Shown here: positions 6,283 through 12,819 of the stretch, piece by piece
How positions within the stretch are numbered: position 1 is the first letter of the stretch
How the letters are laid out: every line of letters begins with the position of its first letter
Source: JBGOTP01 sp041476545
GTDB lineage: Bacteria; Acidobacteriota; Vicinamibacteria; Vicinamibacterales; CAVVIG01
Assembly: GCA_041476545.1 (NCBI GenBank)
Contig: JBGOTP010000039.1
Location: forward strand, 1-21,491
Direction of reading: 5' to 3'
Length of the DNA stretch: 21,491 bases
Translations under genes and position numbers: made by a program
The notes under the pieces: model-generated
The model's input: the letters and a program-made list of their open reading frames with translations, nothing else
The model's database searches: none
What the model was told of the DNA's origin: nothing

Positions 6283-6609
6283 ATGATCGAAATTACTGAT
6301 ACGGCGGCGAAGAAAATCAGGACCCTGATGGCCAAGCAGGGCCTCGACGAGGGTGGTCTGCGCGTCGGCGTCAAAGGTGGCGGCTGTTCCGGACTGAGTT
6401 ACGTGTTCGCGTGGGAACGGGAACCGCGATTTGGTGATGATGTATTCGAAGGACAGGACGGCGCCAGGATCTTTGTCGACAAGAAGAGCCTGTTGTACTT
6501 GGACGGCACCGTCCTCGACTACGACACGAGCATGCTGAGCAAAGGGTTCGTCTTCAACAATCCCAACGCGAAGTCGAACTGCGGCTGCGGCAGCTCGTTC
6601 GGGGCGTGA
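6283..6609 (+). CDS. iscA: A-type Fe-S carrier IscA
   Basis: The 108-residue protein has the A-type carrier triad: C35 in GGGCSGLSY and C100 and C102 in SNCGCGSSF. It accepts or delivers clusters or iron to target proteins. The N-terminus MIEITDTAAKKI is that of the family. An in-frame ATG at 6214 lies in the word-repeat hairpin and would add an unnatural hydrophobic extension, so 6283 is preferred. No good Shine-Dalgarno precedes it. It overlaps the GTG of hscB by three bases. ErpA is closely related, but the operon position favours IscA. Confidence 0.92.
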   Translation: MIEITDTAAKKIRTLMAKQGLDEGGLRVGVKGGGCSGLSYVFAWEREPRFGDDVFEGQDGARIFVDKKSLLYLDGTVLDYDTSMLSKGFVFNNPNAKSNCGCGSSFGA

Positions 6610-7307
6610 CTTCCCCCACCGTTCAGATGTGCCGCAGTTGCGGCGGCGGTGCGCCCGTCGACGTGCACTTCTGTCCGCAGTGCACGAAGATCCTCACGCT
6701 CGGCCGGCACGGCGACTATTTCGCGTTTCTCGGAATGCCGCGAAAGCTGAACCTCGACATGGCCGATCTCGATCAGAAGTTCAGGGCGCTCAGCCGCCAG
6801 TTTCATCCCGACTACTTTTACAACGCGCCGCTGGCGGAGCGTCGCGCCAGTCTCGAGCGGTCGTCGTATCTGAATGACGCCTATCGGACACTGCGCCAGC
6901 TGATTGCGCGCATGGAGTATCTGCTGGAGCTGGAAGGGATGTCGCCGGGCAGCACCGGGAAGCCCGGCCCCGTCGCTGCGGCGGCTGCCGCCGTCCCGCC
7001 AGCGTTGCTCGAGGAAGTATTCGCACTGAACGAGGAACTGGACGACGTCCGGGAGCTTCGCGAGAGAGGGGCCGCGGAAGACGAATGGAAGGCGCGGTTG
7101 CAGCATGCGCGTCAGCCGATCGACGCCAGGCGCACCGAGCACGAGGACGACTTGAAGAGCCTCGCGGCGAAGTGGGACGCACTCGTCGACTCAGGCGGTC
7201 GCGAGGGTGATCGACGTGCCATCCTTGGCGCGCTGCAGGATCGGATGCTCGAGCGGAACTACATCAACAACCTGCTGGCAGGCATTGAGAGAGAGTTGAA
7301 TTCGTGA
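6606..7307 (+). CDS. hscB: Fe-S co-chaperone HscB with N-terminal zinc-ribbon-like motif
   Basis: The 233-residue protein has a J domain with HPD at 67-69 (RQFHPDYF) and a C-terminal helical region, as in HscB/Jac1. HscB brings IscU to HscA and stimulates its ATPase. Unlike E. coli HscB (171 residues), it starts with a four-cysteine module, C9-x2-C12 and C23-x2-C26, resembling the N-terminal metal site of animal HSCB. A low-complexity alanine/proline stretch (about 115-135) separates the J and C-terminal parts. Translation begins at GTG 6606 inside the iscA stop codon (GTGA), indicating coupling. Confidence 0.9.
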   Translation: MTSPTVQMCRSCGGGAPVDVHFCPQCTKILTLGRHGDYFAFLGMPRKLNLDMADLDQKFRALSRQFHPDYFYNAPLAERRASLERSSYLNDAYRTLRQLIARMEYLLELEGMSPGSTGKPGPVAAAAAAVPPALLEEVFALNEELDDVRELRERGAAEDEWKARLQHARQPIDARRTEHEDDLKSLAAKWDALVDSGGREGDRRAILGALQDRMLERNYINNLLAGIERELNS

Positions 7308-7318
7308 CGCTGAGTCGA

Positions 7319-7397
7319 CACAAAGGACACCAAGGACACGAAGTGTCAAACACGTTCGGTTACGAACCTTACCTTTGTGTCCTTCGTGTCCTCTGTG
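7319..7397. repeat. inverted GGACACGAAGGACAC word repeat between hscB and hscA
   Basis: The left arm 7319-7343 pairs with 7373-7397 at 22 of 25 positions. Within the loop, GTTCG (7354-7358) and CGAAC (7363-7367) form a small perfect hairpin. A near-copy of the right arm, in reverse complement and including CACCACGGAGGACACCAAGG, occurs after nadA (20421-20449). Confidence 0.75.
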
Positions 7398-7415
7398 GTG
7401 AAAGCGTTTAGCCAC

Positions 7416-9350
7416 ATGAGCAAAGTCGTCGGCATCGATCTCGGTACCACGAACAGCCTCGTCGCCTATGTGAAGGATGGCGCACCGGTCGTGATCCGCG
7501 ACAATGGCCGGGACGACAGCAGCGGCCTGGTCCCGTCCGTCGTATCGGCCTCGGCCGAGGGCACCATCTACGTTGGCCGCGAAGCGCAGCGCCGTCTGCT
7601 GACCGACGCAGGCCGAACGGTGTATTCCGTGAAGCGATTCATGGGCAAGTGCGCCGACGATGTGCGGGACGAGGCCCGGCTCTTTCCGTTCAAGATCATC
7701 GACGGGCCCGGGGGAGCTGACGCGAACGACGCGGCGACGGCCGGAGTAGACCCCGGAGTAAACCGCGGGGTGGACGAAGCCGCGAAGGGCGGCCGCGTGC
7801 TGCGCATCGGACTCGGCGAGCGCGAGTTCACACCGCCGGAGATCTCGGCGTTCATTCTGCGCGAGCTGAAGGGGCGTGCCGAAGCGTTTTTCAAGGAGCA
7901 GGGGGAGTTCGACTTCGAAGTTGAACGAGCGGTCATCACGGTCCCCGCGTATTTCAACGACGCCCAGCGAACGGCCACGCGCGACGCGGGACGTATTGCG
8001 GGTCTTGACGTCCTGCGCATCATCAACGAGCCGACGGCGGCCTCGCTGGCGTACGGCCTCGACAAGCGGCACACGGGCATCATCGCCGTATACGATCTGG
8101 GCGGCGGCACGTTCGATATCTCCATCCTGCGGGTCGAGGACGGCGTGTTTCAGGTCCTGTCGACCAACGGCGATACCCATCTTGGCGGCGACGACCTCGA
8201 TCAACTGCTGATGGAGCGCGTGCTTGCGGATCCCGCGCTTGTGGCGTCCGGCTTCAGCCGGACTGCAGAAGGGGTTCAGGAAGTTCGCAAAGCCGTCATC
8301 CAAACCAAGCTCGAGCTCTCGGAGCACGACGAGGCCGAGATTCGAGTCGGCCCATACCGGACGCGCCTCTCCCGCGCCGAGTTCGACGCCGTGATCCGGC
8401 CGACGATCGATCGCACGCTGGTACCGTGCCGTGAGGCGCTGGCAGACGCCGGGCTGCAGGCCTCGCAGATCGACGAGGTCGTGCTGGTGGGCGGATCCAC
8501 GCGCGTCCCGCTCGTGCGCCGGCTCGTCGCGGAGCTCTTCGGTCGCCAGCCGCACAGCGAAATCAATCCCGACGAGGTTGTCGCGCTTGGCGCGGCCGTC
8601 CAGGCCGAGAACCTCGTGACCGGCAACCGCGACATGCTCCTGCTCGACGTCACCCCGCTCTCTCTCGGCATTGAGACCATGGGCGGCGTCGTCTCGAAGA
8701 TCATCCTGAGAAACTCCACGATACCGGCGACTGGCAGCGAGATGTTTACCACCGCGGTCGACAATCAGACGGCCGTCGATGTCCACGTGCTCCAGGGGGA
8801 ACGCGAGCTCGTCGCGGACAATCGCTCGCTGGCGCGGTTCAGGCTGCGTGGCGTCCCGCCGATGCCTGCCGGCATGCCGCGGGTGCAGGTGCGGTTTCAG
8901 ATCGACGCGAACGGCATTCTGAACGTCACGGCCGGCGAACTTCGGACCGGCATCGAACAGACCATCACCGTGACGCCGTCCTACGGATTGAGCGATGAGG
9001 ACGTCGAACGGATGCTGGTGGAGTCGTTCGAACATGCGGAAGCCGACTTCGCCGCCCGGCTGCTCATCGATGCGCGCAACGAAGCCGAGTCGGTGATCAT
9101 GCACACGGAAAAATCACTGCGCGCACCGGAGTTCGCCCAGATCGCCAGGACGGAACTGGCTTCGGATGAGCCGCGGCGCATCGAGCACGCGCTCGCAGGT
9201 CTGAAAGAGATCCTGAGTGCTCCCGATCGCGACGCGATTCTTCAGGCGACACACGTGCTCAACGACGTCACGAGGCATCTCGCGGAAGTCATGATGAATC
9301 GATCGGTTCACGCCGCGCTGACCGGAAAGAACGTCGACCAGATCAACTGA
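7416..9350 (+). CDS. hscA: Hsp70-family Fe-S chaperone HscA
   Basis: The 644-residue Hsp70 starts VGIDLGTTNSLVAYVKDG and has the ATPase phosphate loops (DLGGGTFDIS and VVLVGGSTRVPLVRRL) and a substrate domain beginning near DVTPLSLGIETMGG. HscA pulls clusters from IscU by binding its LPPVK peptide. E. coli HscA is 616 residues; part of the surplus is visible. Residues 110-121 read GVDPGVNRGVDE, from three 12-base tandem units, and residues 276-283 (VASGFSRT) are translated from the dispersed palindrome. An in-frame ATG at 7377 lies in repeat sequence; 7416 matches the family start. Context and the IscU motif argue for HscA rather than DnaK. Confidence 0.93.
   Translation: MSKVVGIDLGTTNSLVAYVKDGAPVVIRDNGRDDSSGLVPSVVSASAEGTIYVGREAQRRLLTDAGRTVYSVKRFMGKCADDVRDEARLFPFKIIDGPGGADANDAATAGVDPGVNRGVDEAAKGGRVLRIGLGEREFTPPEISAFILRELKGRAEAFFKEQGEFDFEVERAVITVPAYFNDAQRTATRDAGRIAGLDVLRIINEPTAASLAYGLDKRHTGIIAVYDLGGGTFDISILRVEDGVFQVLSTNGDTHLGGDDLDQLLMERVLADPALVASGFSRTAEGVQEVRKAVIQTKLELSEHDEAEIRVGPYRTRLSRAEFDAVIRPTIDRTLVPCREALADAGLQASQIDEVVLVGGSTRVPLVRRLVAELFGRQPHSEINPDEVVALGAAVQAENLVTGNRDMLLLDVTPLSLGIETMGGVVSKIILRNSTIPATGSEMFTTAVDNQTAVDVHVLQGERELVADNRSLARFRLRGVPPMPAGMPRVQVRFQIDANGILNVTAGELRTGIEQTITVTPSYGLSDEDVERMLVESFEHAEADFAARLLIDARNEAESVIMHTEKSLRAPEFAQIARTELASDEPRRIEHALAGLKEILSAPDRDAILQATHVLNDVTRHLAEVMMNRSVHAALTGKNVDQIN
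7743..7778 (+). repeat. three 12-base tandem units inside hscA
   Basis: GGAGTAGACCCC, GGAGTAAACCGC and GGGGTGGACGAA follow one another and encode GVDP, GVNR and GVDE. They sit in a surface-loop-like insertion (about residues 97-125) of the ATPase domain that lengthens the protein without breaking the frame. Confidence 0.7.
8238..8264 (+). repeat. REP-like palindrome inside hscA (encodes ASGFSRT)
   Basis: CGTCCGGCTTCAGCCGGAC with the preceding CTTGTGG matches the reverse complement of the copy at 2634-2660, with one difference. It is translated as LVASGFSRT between DPA and AEGVQEVRKA, in the ATPase domain, without interrupting the frame. Confidence 0.8.
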
Positions 9351-9377
9351 GAGCTGAAAGCTGACAGCTGACAGCTC
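9349..9377 (+). repeat. AGCTGA word repeat between hscA and fdx
   Basis: GAGCTGAAAGCTGACAGCTGACAGCTCC begins right at the hscA stop codon; the same word family fills the methyltransferase-cysM spacer at 753-820. It takes up most of the 39-base gap before fdx. Confidence 0.65.
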
Positions 9378-9389
9378 CGAGGATCAACA

Positions 9390-9827
9390 ATGCCCAAAGT
9401 GACATTCATCATCGACGGGGAACGGCAGACCGTCGAGTTCGAACACGGCAGACTCCCGTACTCGAATCACGGCAAGGCCGAGTCGTTTCTCGACGTGGCC
9501 AAGAACTTTCACGTCGCCCTCGAGCACGCGTGCGGCGGGAGCTGCGCCTGTACGACCTGCCACGTGATCATCCGCGAGGGCGACGAGCACCTGAGCGAGA
9601 TGCAGGACGATGAAGCCGATCGTCTGGATACCGCCTGGGGACTCACCGCGCAGTCGCGTCTCGGCTGTCAGGCCGTGATTTCAGGCGACGTGGTCTGCGA
9701 GCTGCCGATGTACACCCGCAACTACGTGCAGGAGGGCGGCGGCATCCAACTGGGCAAGTCCACGCGGGTCAAACCGGAGGCGCCGAAAGAAGGAGGCGCC
9801 GCAGCGACCCAGGAGGCGATGCCGTGA
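9390..9827 (+). CDS. fdx: [2Fe-2S] ferredoxin of the ISC system
   Basis: The 145-residue protein is an adrenodoxin/ISC-type ferredoxin. Cluster cysteines are C48, C54, C57 (HACGGSCACTTC) and C93 (SRLGCQA), matching E. coli Fdx C42, C48, C51 and C87; the extra C52 matches E. coli C46. It supplies electrons for cluster assembly on IscU. The C-terminal tail (about 125-145, charged and alanine-rich) is longer than in E. coli. GAGG precedes the ATG, and the stop overlaps the GTG of iscX. Confidence 0.93.
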   Translation: MPKVTFIIDGERQTVEFEHGRLPYSNHGKAESFLDVAKNFHVALEHACGGSCACTTCHVIIREGDEHLSEMQDDEADRLDTAWGLTAQSRLGCQAVISGDVVCELPMYTRNYVQEGGGIQLGKSTRVKPEAPKEGGAAATQEAMP

Positions 9828-10030
9828 AGTGGACCGACGCCGAAGATATCGGGATCGCGCTGGCCGAGAAGTTTCCCGGTGTGGATCCGCTGACGCTTCG
9901 ATTCACCGATCTCCGCGAACGCGTGCTCGCGCTCGACGGCTTCGATGACGATCCCAAGTCCTCGAACGAGCCGAAACTCGAGGCCATCCAGATGGCGTGG
10001 CATGAAGAACATTCGGAAAGTTCAAACTGA
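9824..10030 (+). CDS. iscX: IscX, small acidic ISC accessory protein
   Basis: The 68-residue protein follows E. coli IscX/YfhJ through its length: KWTDAEDIGIALAEKFPGVDP, LRFTDL, LDGFDDDPKSSNEPKLEAIQMAW. IscX binds IscS and modulates desulfurase activity and iron supply. Its GTG start overlaps the fdx stop (GTGA). The last residues, SSN and the TGA, are read from the left arm of the long inverted repeat that ends the operon. Confidence 0.93.
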   Translation: MKWTDAEDIGIALAEKFPGVDPLTLRFTDLRERVLALDGFDDDPKSSNEPKLEAIQMAWHEEHSESSN

Positions 10031-10092
10031 AAAGTTAGAACTTAGAAGGACTGCGCAGTCCTTTTGATTTGTGAGTTCTAACTTTTCAGTTT
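10024..10092. terminator. bidirectional terminator-like cruciform between iscX and the CBS gene
   Basis: Outer arms 10024-10042 and 10074-10092 are perfectly complementary over 19 bases. A perfect inner palindrome, AAGGACTGCGCAGTCCTT (10046-10063), is followed by TTGATTT. The two genes converge here, so the structure would stop transcription from both sides. It also contributes both stop codons: TGA of iscX in the left arm and TAG of the CBS gene in the right arm. Confidence 0.75.
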
Positions 10093-10530
10093 CTGCAGGT
10101 TTGCCGGAATGTAGTGGACGTACGCGTTGAGCAGCGTGATGGCTTCCGACTTCTCGTCCAGGTCGGCGGCGAGCACGTCGCGCAGCGACGCGATGCCGGC
10201 GAGCGCACCGTTCTCGAGGACGATGAGATGCCGTACGTGCGACTGCTGCATCCGGCTGAGACAGACTTCGTAGTCCTCACTTCCCTCGGCAATGATGAGA
10301 TCGGTCGACATCACGTCGCCGACGATCGTGGTGGCGGGATTCCGTTCGGCTGCGACGACGCGAGTGAGCACGTCACGTTCGGAAAAAATGCCGACGAGGC
10401 GCCCATCGTCGACAACCGGTACCGCGCCGATCTCATGTTCCGCCATCAGGCGCGCCGCGTCAGCAATCGACACGCCGCGCTCCACCGTGATCGTTTCGCG
10501 ATCGCCGAGGATCGCCTTGATCGACTTCAT
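10078..10530 (-). CDS. tandem CBS-domain protein
   Basis: The 150-residue protein consists of two CBS motifs: about 7-60 (VERGVSIADAARLMAEHEIGAVPVVDDGRLVGIFSERDVL pattern) and about 72-130 (MSTDLIIAEGSEDYEVCLSRMQQSHVRHLIVLENGALAGIASLRDVL pattern). Such stand-alone pairs bind adenosine nucleotides and act as energy or redox sensors; the partner is unknown here. The ATG at 10530 has GGAGG eight bases upstream, which decides against the in-frame ATG 36 bases earlier. The last six residues (LQKLKS) and stop are encoded by the inverted repeat shared with iscX. Confidence 0.85.
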   Translation of the reverse strand: MKSIKAILGDRETITVERGVSIADAARLMAEHEIGAVPVVDDGRLVGIFSERDVLTRVVAAERNPATTIVGDVMSTDLIIAEGSEDYEVCLSRMQQSHVRHLIVLENGALAGIASLRDVLAADLDEKSEAITLLNAYVHYIPANLQKLKS

Positions 10531-10576
10531 CGGTTGTGCCTCCGGTCGGATTCTACGTCCACGCAAATCCCTGTGC

Positions 10577-10582
10577 TAGACT
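10577..10582 (+). promoter_or_regulatory. possible extended -10 box (TGCTAGACT)
   Basis: TG, one base, TAGACT ends nine bases before the ATG of the small membrane protein gene, so its transcript would be almost leaderless. No clear -35 is present, as is common for extended -10 promoters. It lies in the 61-base divergent spacer with the CBS gene. Confidence 0.35.
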
Positions 10583-10591
10583 CCGTTTGGA

Positions 10592-11086
10592 ATGGGCTGG
10601 CGCGGGATGTTTCGGCCGGGCATGCGCGTGTACATCGTCCCGCTGGTCTCCGGAATCGCGCTGGCGGTGAGCGCCCTTCTCCCCTGGGTGCACGTTGGTG
10701 ACGTGCCCTTGCAAGGCGCATCCCAAATGGCCGCGCTCTGGGTGCTCGGCCTCGGCGCTCTGGCCGCGGTCCTGGCGGCGTTGAGCCTCATCACCCGCAG
10801 GAATTCACGTCATCCGCTCCTCGTGGTCGGCCTGGCCGCGTTCGGCATCATGTTCCTCTCCTGGCGCATCATGCCGCGCCTGGCCGTGAACCGTGCCCTC
10901 ACCATCTCCCAGGCGGTCGCCATCGTGGAGGACGCGCCGATGGACGAGGCTCCCGAGGCGCGGGTCGGGGGCGGCATCTATCTCGGCCTGGCCGCCTCCA
11001 GCGTCCTGGTCGGCTTCGGCATGACGATTGTGATCAAACGCGCATCCCAACCATACGTCGCGGCCGAGCCCGACGACGACGTGTAG
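10592..11086 (+). CDS. small integral membrane protein of unknown function
   Basis: The 164-residue protein has four predicted membrane segments, about 13-30, 45-66, 74-92 and 126-148, and an acidic C-terminus ending EPDDDV. I do not recognise a family. It starts without a Shine-Dalgarno behind a TGnTAGACT box; the ATG at 10607 is an alternative. mqnD follows after 39 bases of GTGAACCCC repeats on the same strand, so the two may be co-transcribed, but nothing in the protein ties it to menaquinone. Confidence 0.7.
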   Translation: MGWRGMFRPGMRVYIVPLVSGIALAVSALLPWVHVGDVPLQGASQMAALWVLGLGALAAVLAALSLITRRNSRHPLLVVGLAAFGIMFLSWRIMPRLAVNRALTISQAVAIVEDAPMDEAPEARVGGGIYLGLAASSVLVGFGMTIVIKRASQPYVAAEPDDDV

Positions 11087-11090
11087 CCCC

Positions 11091-11118
11091 GCGAACCTTG
11101 TGAACCCCGTGAACCCCG
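11091..11118 (+). repeat. GTGAACCCC tandem word repeat before mqnD
   Basis: GAACCTT, GTGAACCCC, GTGAACCCC, GTGAACCC run directly up to the mqnD start codon. The spacer therefore contains no Shine-Dalgarno. Confidence 0.65.
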
Positions 11119-11125
11119 TGAACCC

Positions 11126-11953
11126 ATGAAGATCCACATAGCCCACAGCCCCGATTCCGATGATGCGTTCATGTTCTACGGCCTGGCGAGCGGTCGCGTA
11201 CCGTCGAACGGCTTCGAGTTGGAGCACGTGTTGTCGGATATCGAAACCCTGAACCGGGCGGCGTTCGACGGCACGTACGAGATCACGGCCGTCTCGTTCC
11301 ATGCGTACGCGCATCTGACCGATCGTTATCTGCTATTGCCGCATGGCGCCAGCATGGGCGATCGCTACGGTCCGGTGGTGGTCGCCAGGAATGATGGACC
11401 GTCGACGCTCGAAGGCGTTCAAGTCGCTGTGCCCGGAGAACTGACGACGGCGCTGCTGGCGCTCAGGCTGTTCGATCCAGGGGTGAGCTACATCGTGATG
11501 CCCTTCGACGAGATTCAGGACAAGGTGAAGTCGGGCGAGGTCGCGGCGGGGCTCCTGATTCACGAGGGCCAGTTGACGTATGCCGACGAAGGCCTGAAGA
11601 AGATCGTGGACCTCGGTGAATGGTGGGCGGATCGGACGGGCGGCCTTCCGCTGCCGCTTGGTGGAAATGTCATTCGTCGCGATTTGGGAGCGACGACAAT
11701 CGCGACATTGTCGCAGATGCTGCACGACAGCATCGCCTACGGTCTGGATCACCGGTCCGCCGCCGTTGACTACGCCATGCAGTTCGGGCGCGGTCTGGAT
11801 CGGACGCGCACCGATCGATTTGTGGGCATGTACGTGAACGATCTGACGCTCAACTACGGCGATCGCGGACGCAAAGCCGTCTTCCAGTTGCTCGGTGAGG
11901 CACAGGCGGCCGGCCTGCTGAAGAAGCCGGTGCAGGTCGAGTTTACGAACTGA
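11126..11953 (+). CDS. mqnD: 1,4-dihydroxy-6-naphthoate synthase MqnD (futalosine pathway)
   Basis: The 275-residue protein has the periplasmic-binding-like fold of the MqnA/MqnD family. It begins IHIAHSPDSDDAFMFYGLASG and contains IHEGQLTYADEGLKKIVDLGEWW and LPLPLGGNVIRRDLG, which point to MqnD rather than MqnA. MqnD converts cyclic dehypoxanthine futalosine to 1,4-dihydroxy-6-naphthoate. mqnE is 4.4 kb away on the same strand; mqnA, mqnB and mqnC are not in the window. The 3' end overlaps the convergent cobalamin-binding-like gene by 11 bases. The MqnA/MqnD distinction is by remembered motifs and could be tested by tree. Confidence 0.82.
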   Translation: MKIHIAHSPDSDDAFMFYGLASGRVPSNGFELEHVLSDIETLNRAAFDGTYEITAVSFHAYAHLTDRYLLLPHGASMGDRYGPVVVARNDGPSTLEGVQVAVPGELTTALLALRLFDPGVSYIVMPFDEIQDKVKSGEVAAGLLIHEGQLTYADEGLKKIVDLGEWWADRTGGLPLPLGGNVIRRDLGATTIATLSQMLHDSIAYGLDHRSAAVDYAMQFGRGLDRTRTDRFVGMYVNDLTLNYGDRGRKAVFQLLGEAQAAGLLKKPVQVEFTN

Positions 11954-12803
11954 CCAGTCCCTCGGAGTCCAGGGCTTCGTATGGCGCCAGTGATGGGTCG
12001 AGCGCGATTCCATGCACCCTTGCAAACAGCGCGTGGATCTGGCGTACGCCCTCGGTGAGCGCGGCGGGGCCTGGCTGGAGAATGTACGTCGACTTCACTT
12101 CGAAGATCCGCTCGTTCATCACCGCGCTCACGCGGCTCCAGTCGTTCCGCCCGCGAATCGTCTGCTTCCTCACTCTCTTTCCGCACCATGAGGCGAAGAC
12201 GATCTCCGGATCCCGCTGAGCGACGTCGGCGGCACTCACGATCCGATCCCGCGCCAACCCCGCACCGATCAACTCGGGGAAGATAGGAACGCCTCCGGCT
12301 ATCTCGACCAGCTCTTCGACCCAGCGGATGCCGGAAATCAGAGGTTCGTCCCACTCTTCGAAGAACGTTCTGAGCCTGCGAGGAAAACGAGCCGCCGACG
12401 CTCGGACCAACTCGAGGCCGTTCTCGAAATCTCGTGAGAGTCGCTGGGCCTCGCGTTGACACCCGACGAGGCCCCCGACCATGCGGATCATCTGCAGGAT
12501 CTCGGCGATCGATCGCTGGTTGAACGTCACGACGTTCAGCCCCCGCCGTACAAGTTCGGTTCCCAGGTCGGCTTGAAGATCCGAGAAGGCCAGAACGAGG
12601 TCGGGCTTCAGCGCATCGATCTTGTCGAACCGCGCGTTGATGAAGGCCGAGACTTTCGGTTTCCGCCGCGCTTCCGGCGGTCTGACCGTGTAGCCCGACA
12701 CTCCCACGACCCGATGTCCTTGACCGAGCAAGTACAGCGTTTCGGTGGTCTCCTCGGTCAGGCAGACGATGCGCTGGGGGTAGGGATCCACGAATGTGGT
12801 CAT
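11943..12803 (-). CDS. BtuF-like cobalamin-binding family protein without signal peptide
   Basis: The 286-residue protein has the class III binding-protein layout: PQRIVCLTEETTETLYLLGQGHRVVGVSGYT at the start, LKPDLVLAFSDLQADLG, then FFEEWDEPLISG and a C-terminal lobe with ASWCGKRVRK. It is a paralogue of the exported binding protein encoded just upstream, but its N-terminus MTTFVDPYPQRIVCL has no signal or membrane segment, so it should stay in the cytoplasm. Such proteins are commonly annotated as cobalamin-binding proteins; their role is unclear. I chose the ATG at 12803, where homology begins; an ATG at 12839 would overlap the upstream gene by 20 bases. Confidence 0.75.
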   Translation of the reverse strand: MTTFVDPYPQRIVCLTEETTETLYLLGQGHRVVGVSGYTVRPPEARRKPKVSAFINARFDKIDALKPDLVLAFSDLQADLGTELVRRGLNVVTFNQRSIAEILQMIRMVGGLVGCQREAQRLSRDFENGLELVRASAARFPRRLRTFFEEWDEPLISGIRWVEELVEIAGGVPIFPELIGAGLARDRIVSAADVAQRDPEIVFASWCGKRVRKQTIRGRNDWSRVSAVMNERIFEVKSTYILQPGPAALTEGVRQIHALFARVHGIALDPSLAPYEALDSEGLVSS

Positions 12804-12819
12804 CTGGTCATGACCAAAT

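Noticed and set aside
7191..9104. Long open frame (637 codons) antisense to hscA
   Set aside because: It is the codon-bias shadow of a GC-rich conserved gene; its translation has no recognisable domain and hscA is certain.
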